From: Pseudochrobactrum asaccharolyticum
GTDB lineage: Bacteria > Pseudomonadota > Alphaproteobacteria > Rhizobiales > Rhizobiaceae
Assembly (NCBI RefSeq): GCF_003314995.1
Contig: NZ_QNRH01000005.1
Span: 68,633-132,632, forward strand
Length of the DNA: 64,000 bases
Direction: 5' to 3'
How positions within the stretch are numbered: the first letter of the stretch is position 1; the number at the start of each line of letters is the position of its first letter. The position numbers and the translations under genes were made by a program. This document shows, one piece after another, positions 1 through 9,000 of this stretch. A model generated the notes under the pieces. The model saw nothing but the letters and a program-made list of their open reading frames with translations. It made no database searches and had not been told where the DNA came from.

Positions 1-3000
1 GTGACAGTCCCGACATCATCACTGACTTCGGTGATGGACGGTGTGCCAGGCACAGCGGTCGAGACCACAATGGTGAATGGCTCAGACAGCGCACTTTCCG
101 TACCAACCGCATTCACAGACTGAACTGTGAAGGTGTGGGTACCGTCAGATACAAAGCCTGTATAGGTCCAGGTACCGGCTGCAGTCGCAACCGTCTCACC
201 AAGCAAGGTGCCATTGACAAAGATCTTGACCACAGTCCCCGCATCCGCCTTACCGGACAGTGTCGGGGTGGTATCATTGGTGGTCTCACCCTTGCCCACA
301 GGGCCGATACCAGGATTGGTATCATCCCAGATCTGGGTGATCTCAGGGGTTTTTGGTACAGACAGGTCAATATGGATCGTCCAGCCCGCAGACGGAACGC
401 TCTCATTACCGGCCTTATCGGTCGAGGTCACAGTGAACACATGGGAACCTTCAGCCAGATCCGTGGCTGGTGTGAACGTCCAGGTACCATTGCTGTTGGC
501 AATGGTCTCACCAATCAACACACCCTTGTCATAGATCTTAACCGTGGAACCGGCTTCCGCACTGCCGCCAGACAGGGTCGGGCGAAGATCATCCGTCGAC
601 TTGCCATCGGCAACATTGCCCGTAACCGCATTCACATCATCATAGACTGTTGTGATCGACGGTGCATTCGGTGCAGCGGTGTCAACAGTCACAGACCAGG
701 TCGGGGAATATGGCCCCTCATTGCCTGCAGCATCAACCGCTTTAATACGGAAGTTATGAACGCCGTTCGACAGATCGCTCTCGGACTTGAACGTCCAGGC
801 ACCATCCGTCACCGCAACTTCACCAAGCAGTGTCGTACCGTCATAGATGCGAACAAGCGTCACACCGTCTTTGGCCGTACCAGACACAACAGGGCGTGCA
901 TCATTGGTCAGACCGCCCGAGGCGATATTACCAACATGCGGTTCAACCGCATCGGTAACCGCAGTAATCTCGGCATCGCTTGCTACAGGCGCTTTGGTAT
1001 CAACGGTCAGCGAGAAGACTTCAGACGAGGTTCCTTCATTCCCCGCCGCATCAACGGTCGTGGCGATGAAGTCATGTTTGCCTTCCGACAGTGTCGGAAC
1101 ATCAAAGCTCCAGTTACCGTCCTTATCTGCCTGCACTGTGCCAAGCAGCTTGCCGTCACTATAGATACGGATAAGACCATTGGCCTCCGCACCATCACCA
1201 TTGAGGCGTGGCGTCGTATCATTGGTGAACTCGCCATTCGTCAACAGACCGGTATTTGGCAGAACATCATCGCTCGCATTCAGGATCTTCGGCTTGAACG
1301 AAGCGTCAGGGCCCGTCAGGTCAACCTCAATGCTCCAAGGCATCGAAGCCGTTCCTTCATTACCGGCCGCATCCGTCGAGGTTGCCGTGAAGGTGTGAAC
1401 ACCCTCACTCAGATCAGTCGTTGGTGTGAAGCTCCATGTGCCGTTGGCATTGGCAATGGTCTGACCAAGCAATGTCGTACCGTCATAGATCTTGACGATC
1501 GAACCACCCTCGGCACCCGAACCCGAGATCGTAGGCTTCGTATCATCCGTGGTCTTGCCGGAGCCAACTGCACCCGTGACAGAGCCAACATCATCAAGAA
1601 CCTGCGTGATCGTTGGTGCAACCGGTGCGGTTGTATCAACTGTCACTGTCCAGCTCGGTGAATATGGTCCCTCATTACCGGCTGCATCAACCGCTTTAAC
1701 ACGGAAGTTATGCACACCATTGGCAAGGTCGCTTTCAACCGCAAAGCTCCACACTCCGCCTGTCACCTTCACTTCGCCAAGAAGCGTAGTGCCGTCATAG
1801 AGACGAACCAGACTAATACCGGCTTCCGCAGTACCCGAGATAACCGGACGCGCATCATTGGTCAGACCGTTATGGGCGATATTGCCTGTATGCAGATCAA
1901 CATCATCCATCACTTCCGTGATCTTCGCATCCGCACCGGTCGGTGCAGTCGTATCAACGGTCAGCGTGAAGGCTGCAGAGGATGCACCCTCATTACCCGC
2001 CGCATCAACAGTGGTGGCAATGAACGAATGGGCACCTTCTGTCAGGGTCGGAACATCAAATGTCCAGTTCCCCGAAGCATCAGCCTGAACCTGACCCAGC
2101 AGCTTGCCGCCCGAATAGATGCGGATGAAGCCGTTTGGTTCCGCATCAACACCATTGAGGCGTGGCGTGGTGTCATTGGTAAAGCCGTTATGCTCAACAA
2201 GACCTGTATCTGGCAGAACGTCATCGCTGGCGCTCTTGATCTCAGGCTTGAACTTCGCATCAGGGCCCGTCACGTCAACCTCAATGCTCCAAGGCATCGA
2301 GGCAGAGCTTTCATTGCCAGCCTGATCCGTCACAGTCGCGGTGAAGGTATGAACACCCTCAGCCAGATCTGTGGCTGGTGTAAAGCTCCATGTCCCGTTG
2401 GCATTGGCTGTGGTCTCACCCAGCAACACGCCCTTGTCATAGATCTTAACCGTCGCACCGCCTTCGGCTCCCGAACCCGAGATCGTAGGCTTCGTATCAT
2501 CCGTGGTCTTGCCAGAGGCGACAGCACCCGTGACAGAACCCACATCATCCATCACCTGCGTGATTGCAGGCGCATTCGGTGCAAGCGTGTCAACCGTCAC
2601 ACTATAGGCTTCAGAGCGCACAGACACATTGCCTGCACCATCAACGCCCACAACCGTGAAGGTATGAACACCATTGCCCAGTGCATTGACCGGTGTATAG
2701 CTCCAGATACCCGAAGCATCGGCCTGAACTTCACCAAGCAGCGTTGCACCGTCATAGATGCGCACGGTGCCATTGGCTTCCGCACCCGAACCCGAGATTG
2801 TCGGTGTCGTATCATTGGTGAAGCCGCCCTTGACCACATTGCCCTCAACCGGTGCAACATCGTCTGTCACAGCTTCAATCTTCGGTGCAGCAGGCGCAAC
2901 AGTATCAACCGTCACGCTAAACGGATTGGAAGCCGCACTCACATTGCCCGCAGCATCCGTCACAGTTGCCGTGAACGCATAGGTCGCATCACTCAGAGCC

Positions 3001-6000
3001 GCCGGGCTTCTCCAGCTCCACTGACCACCCGCATCCGCCTTAACAGTGCCGACAAGAACACCATCCTGATAGATGCTGACAACCGCATTGGCTTCCGCAC
3101 CAGAACCCGACAGTTTTGGACGACCGTCATTGATGATCGCACCGTCACCAAACTCACCGGTGACAGGACCCACAGCATCATAGCCGGAGGTGAACTGCGG
3201 TGCTTCAGGCGCCGTGGTATCAACAGTGATCGTGTAAGGGAACGAAGGCTGACCTTCTGTACCCGCACCATCGACAACCTTCGCGGTGAAGGCATGACCG
3301 CCCTCACTCAGATCGGTCGCCGGTGTGAATGTCCACTTGCCATCGCCGTCGGCTTTGGCCTGACCCAGCAGCGCGCCATTGTCATAAATATTGACCGTGG
3401 CATTGGCATCTGCCGTACCGCTGATGGTCGGCTTGGTATCATCCGTGGTTTTGCCGTTATCAACCTTGCCGGTCACAGTCCCGACATCATCACTGACTTC
3501 GGTGATGGACGGTGTGCCAGGCACAGCGGTCGAGACCACAATGGTGAATGGCTCAGACAGCGCACTTTCCGTACCAACCGCATTCACAGACTGAACTGTG
3601 AAGGTGTGGGTACCGTCAGATACAAAGCCTGTATAGGTCCAGGTACCGGCTGCAGTCGCAACCGTCTCACCAAGCAAGGTGCCATTGACAAAGATCTTGA
3701 CCACAGTCCCCGCATCCGCCTTACCGGACAGTGTCGGGGTGGTATCATTGGTGGTCTCACCCTTGCCCACAGGGCCGATACCAGGATTGGTATCATCCCA
3801 GATCTGGGTGATCTCAGGGGTTTTTGGTACAGACAGGTCAATATGGATCGTCCAGCCCGCAGACGGAACGCTCTCATTACCGGCCTTATCGGTCGAGGTC
3901 ACAGTGAACACATGGGAACCTTCAGCCAGATCCGTGGCTGGTGTGAACGTCCAGGTACCATTGCTGTTGGCAATGGTCTCACCAATCAACACACCCTTGT
4001 CATAGATCTTAACCGTGGAACCGGCTTCCGCACTGCCGCCAGACAGGGTCGGGCGAAGATCATCCGTCGACTTGCCATCGGCAACATTGCCCGTAACCGC
4101 ATTCACATCATCATAGACTGTTGTGATCGACGGTGCATTCGGTGCAGCGGTGTCAACAGTCACAGACCAGGTCGGGGAATATGGCCCCTCATTGCCTGCA
4201 GCATCAACCGCTTTAATACGGAAGTTATGAACGCCGTTCGACAGATCGCTCTCGGACTTGAACGTCCAGGCACCATCCGTCACCGCAACTTCACCAAGCA
4301 GTGTCGTACCGTCATAGATGCGAACAAGCGTCACACCGTCTTTGGCCGTACCAGACACAACAGGGCGTGCATCATTGGTCAGACCGCCCGAGGCGATATT
4401 ACCAACATGCGGTTCAACCGCATCGGTAACCGCAGTAATCTCGGCATCGCTTGCTACAGGCGCTTTGGTATCAACGGTCAGCGAGAAGACTTCAGACGAG
4501 GTTCCTTCATTCCCCGCCGCATCAACGGTCGTGGCGATGAAGTCATGTTTGCCTTCCGACAGTGTCGGAACATCAAAGCTCCAGTTACCGTCCTTATCTG
4601 CCTGCACTGTGCCAAGCAGCTTGCCGTCACTATAGATACGGATAAGACCATTGGCCTCCGCACCATCACCATTGAGGCGTGGCGTCGTATCATTGGTGAA
4701 CTCGCCATTCGTCAACAGACCGGTATTTGGCAGAACATCATCGCTCGCATTCAGGATCTTCGGCTTGAACGAAGCGTCAGGGCCCGTCAGGTCAACCTCA
4801 ATGCTCCAAGGCATCGAAGCCGTTCCTTCATTACCGGCCGCATCCGTCGAGGTTGCCGTGAAGGTGTGAACACCCTCACTCAGATCAGTCGTTGGTGTGA
4901 AGCTCCATGTGCCGTTGGCATTGGCAATGGTCTGACCAAGCAATGTCGTACCGTCATAGATCTTGACGATCGAACCACCCTCGGCACCCGAACCCGAGAT
5001 CGTAGGCTTCGTATCATCCGTGGTCTTGCCGGAGCCAACTGCACCCGTGACAGAGCCAACATCATCAAGAACCTGCGTGATCGTTGGTGCAACCGGTGCG
5101 GTTGTATCAACTGTCACTGTCCAGCTCGGTGAATATGGTCCCTCATTACCGGCTGCATCAACCGCTTTAACACGGAAGTTATGCACACCATTGGCAAGGT
5201 CGCTTTCAACCGCAAAGCTCCACACTCCGCCTGTCACCTTCACTTCGCCAAGAAGCGTAGTGCCGTCATAGAGACGAACCAGACTAATACCGGCTTCCGC
5301 AGTACCCGAGATAACCGGACGCGCATCATTGGTCAGACCGTTATGGGCGATATTGCCTGTATGCAGATCAACATCATCCATCACTTCCGTGATCTTCGCA
5401 TCCGCACCGGTCGGTGCAGTCGTATCAACGGTCAGCGTGAAGGCTGCAGAGGATGCACCCTCATTACCCGCCGCATCAACAGTGGTGGCAATGAACGAAT
5501 GGGCACCTTCTGTCAGGGTCGGAACATCAAATGTCCAGTTCCCCGAAGCATCAGCCTGAACCTGACCCAGCAGCTTGCCGCCCGAATAGATGCGGATGAA
5601 GCCGTTTGGTTCCGCATCAACACCATTGAGGCGTGGCGTGGTGTCATTGGTAAAGCCGTTATGCTCAACAAGACCTGTATCTGGCAGAACGTCATCGCTG
5701 GCGCTCTTGATCTCAGGCTTGAACTTCGCATCAGGGCCCGTCACGTCAACCTCAATGCTCCAAGGCATCGAGGCAGAGCTTTCATTGCCAGCCTGATCCG
5801 TCACAGTCGCGGTGAAGGTATGAACACCCTCAGCCAGATCTGTGGCTGGTGTAAAGCTCCATGTCCCGTTGGCATTGGCTGTGGTCTCACCCAGCAACAC
5901 GCCCTTGTCATAGATCTTAACCGTCGCACCGCCTTCGGCTCCCGAACCCGAGATCGTAGGCTTCGTATCATCCGTGGTCTTGCCAGAGGCGACAGCACCC

Positions 6001-9000
6001 GTGACAGAACCCACATCATCCATCACCTGCGTGATTGCAGGCGCATTCGGTGCAAGCGTGTCAACCGTCACACTATAGGCTTCAGAGCGCACAGACACAT
6101 TGCCTGCACCATCAACGCCCACAACCGTGAAGGTATGAACACCATTGCCCAGTGCATTGACCGGTGTATAGCTCCAGATACCCGAAGCATCGGTCGCTTT
6201 AACGGTAAAGTCGTGCGCACCCTGAGCCAGATTGCTCTTCAGCTCAAAGCTCCATGTACCGTCATCTTCGGCGACAACAGTACCGATCTTCTTGCCATTA
6301 TCATAAATGGTAACAACAGAACCCGCTTCCGCCTCACCCGACAGGATCGGACGGCGTTCACTGGTGATCATATCGGCTGTGAGTTCTTCACCCGCTGCAT
6401 TCACAATCTTCACAATGGAAGGCTGCTCCGGTGCAACAGTGTCAACAACCACGCTGAAGCTTGCAGACGGCACGCCTTCATTACCGGCCTTGTCTGTCGC
6501 AGTCACTGTGAAGACATGGGAGCCTTCAGCCAGATCAGTGGTTGGTGTGAAGCTCCATGTACCATTGGCATTGGCTGTGGTCTCGCCAATCAGCACGCCC
6601 TTGTCATAAATCTTAACCGTCGAACCGGCTTCAGCACTGCCACCTGACAGTGTCGGGCGACGATCATCCGTGGTCTTGCCGTCGCCGACATTACCCTGAA
6701 GATCACCCTGATCATCGCTCACCGCAGTGATCGATGGGGCATTCGGTGCTGTGGTGTCAACAGTCACAGACCAGGTCGGGGAATATGGTCCCTCATTGCC
6801 TGCCGCATCAACCGCTTTAATACGGAAGTTGTGCACGCCGTTCGACAGATCGCTGTCCGGTGTGAACGACCATGTACCGCCATTGACTTCAACTTCGCCC
6901 AGAAGCGTTGTGCCGTCATAGATGCGAACCAGTGTCACGCCGTCAATCGCCGTACCGGAGATGACCGGACGGGCATCATTGGTCAGGCCGTTATGCTCGA
7001 TATTGCCGGTATGCGGCTCAGCCGCATCCAGAACCTGCGTAATCACAGCATCCGACGCTGTCGGAGCTTTGGTATCAATTGTCAGTGTAAAGGCATCGGA
7101 ACTTGAGCCCTCATTACCTGCCGCATCAACGGTCTTGGCAACAAAGCTGTGGCTGCCGTCCGGACGGGTCGGAACATCAAAGCTCCAGTTCCCGTTCTCA
7201 TCGGCCTGAACCTGCCCCAGAAGGGTTGTACCTTCATAGATGCGGATGAAGCCGTTTGCTTCTGCCCCCGTACCATTCAGACGTGGATTAGTATCATTGG
7301 TGGTCTCACCATTTTTGATCTCACCGGTCACCGGCAGAACATCATCGCTCGCGCTGCTGATCACTGGCTTGAACGAAGCATCAGGCGGGGTGATATCAAC
7401 CACAACAACCCAAGGCATCGAGGCAGAGCTTTCATTGCCCGCAGCATCCGTTGCAGTCACAGTAAAGCTATGTGCACCCTCAATCAGGTCGGTATCCGGT
7501 GTGAAGGCCCATGTACCGCTGGCATTGGCTGTGGTCTGACCAATCAGCACGCCATTGTCATAGATTTTAACAATGGAGCCGCCCTCAGCGCCATTGCCCG
7601 ACAGGGTCGGTTTGGTATCATCGGTGGTCTTGCCGGAGGCAACTGCTCCCTGCACAGAACCAACATCATCAAGAACCTGTGTGATCGCAGGCGCATTCGG
7701 TGCAAGCGTGTCAACTGTCACACTATAGGCGTCAGAGCGCACAGACACATTGCCCGCCGCATCAACACCCACAACCGTGAAGGAATGAACACCACTGCCA
7801 AGAGCATTCTCCGGTGTGAAGCTCCACTTACCATCTGCATCCGCTTTCACTTCACCAAGCAGTGTCGCACCGTCATAGATACGAACAGTGCCATTGGCTT
7901 CCGCACCCGAACCCGACAGAGTTGGTGTCGTGTCATTGGTAAAGCCGCCCTTGACCACATTGCCCTCAATCGGTGCAACATTGTCGGTGATCGCTTCGAT
8001 CATTGGTGCAGCAGGTGCAACCGTATCAACACTGACTGTAAAGCCGGTGGAAGGCGCACTGACATTGCCGGCAGTGTCTGTCACTGTCGCAGTGAACACA
8101 TAGGTTGCATCACTGAGAGCAGCATCGCTCTTCCAGTTCCACTGGCCACCCGCATCCGCTGTGATCAATGCTACCGCAACACCATCCTGATAGATGGTTA
8201 CTTTGGCATTTGGCTCTGCACCCGAACCCGACAGTTTAGGGCGACCATCATTGATGATCGCGCCACTGTTGAACTCACCGATCACAGGACCCACAGCATC
8301 ATAGCCGGTGGTGAACTGCGGTGCATCAGGGGCAACCGTATCAACGGTAATCACAAAGGCTTTCGATGCAGGGCTGACATTGCCGGCCGCATCCGTTGCG
8401 CTCACGCTGAAGCTGTGACCACCATCTGTCAGATCGGCATCCGGTGTGAATGTCCATGCGCCTGTGGCATCGGCTGTTACCGTACCGATCGCCTCACCAA
8501 AGTCATAGATCGTAACAATGCTGCCTGCTTCCGCCTTACCGGTCAGAACAGGACGCGCATCATCGGTTACACCATTCGCCTTAATCGCACCCGTGATCGA
8601 ACCGACATCATCGGTAATCGCAGTGATCTCAGGGCGGTCAGGAGCAACCGTATCAACTGTAAATGTGAATGGCTCTGAAATCTCACTGGAATTACCAGCA
8701 GCATCTGTCGCCTTCACTGTAAATTTATGTTCGCCCTGACCAAGATTATTCTTAGGCTCGAAGCTCCATGTACCGTCATCTTCGGCAACAACCGTGCCGA
8801 CCTTCTTGCCATTATCGTAAATGGTAACAACAGAGCCTGCTTCCGCTTCACCAGTCAGGGTCGGGCGGCGTTCACCGGAGACCATGCCCGCAGTGAGTTC
8901 ATCACCGGTTGTATCAAAGACTTGCGAAATAACCGGCAGTTCAGGCGCAGTCGTGTCAACTGTGATAGTCCAGCTGGACGACGGCACACCTTCATTCCCG

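Noticed and set aside
1710-5132. Plus-strand open frame of 1,140 codons, and others at 135-1661, 5181-6647 and 7149-8678
   Set aside because: They are antisense to the adhesin. Their Arg/Ile/Cys-rich translations have no family character, and their openness follows from the repeated codon pattern of the real minus-strand gene.
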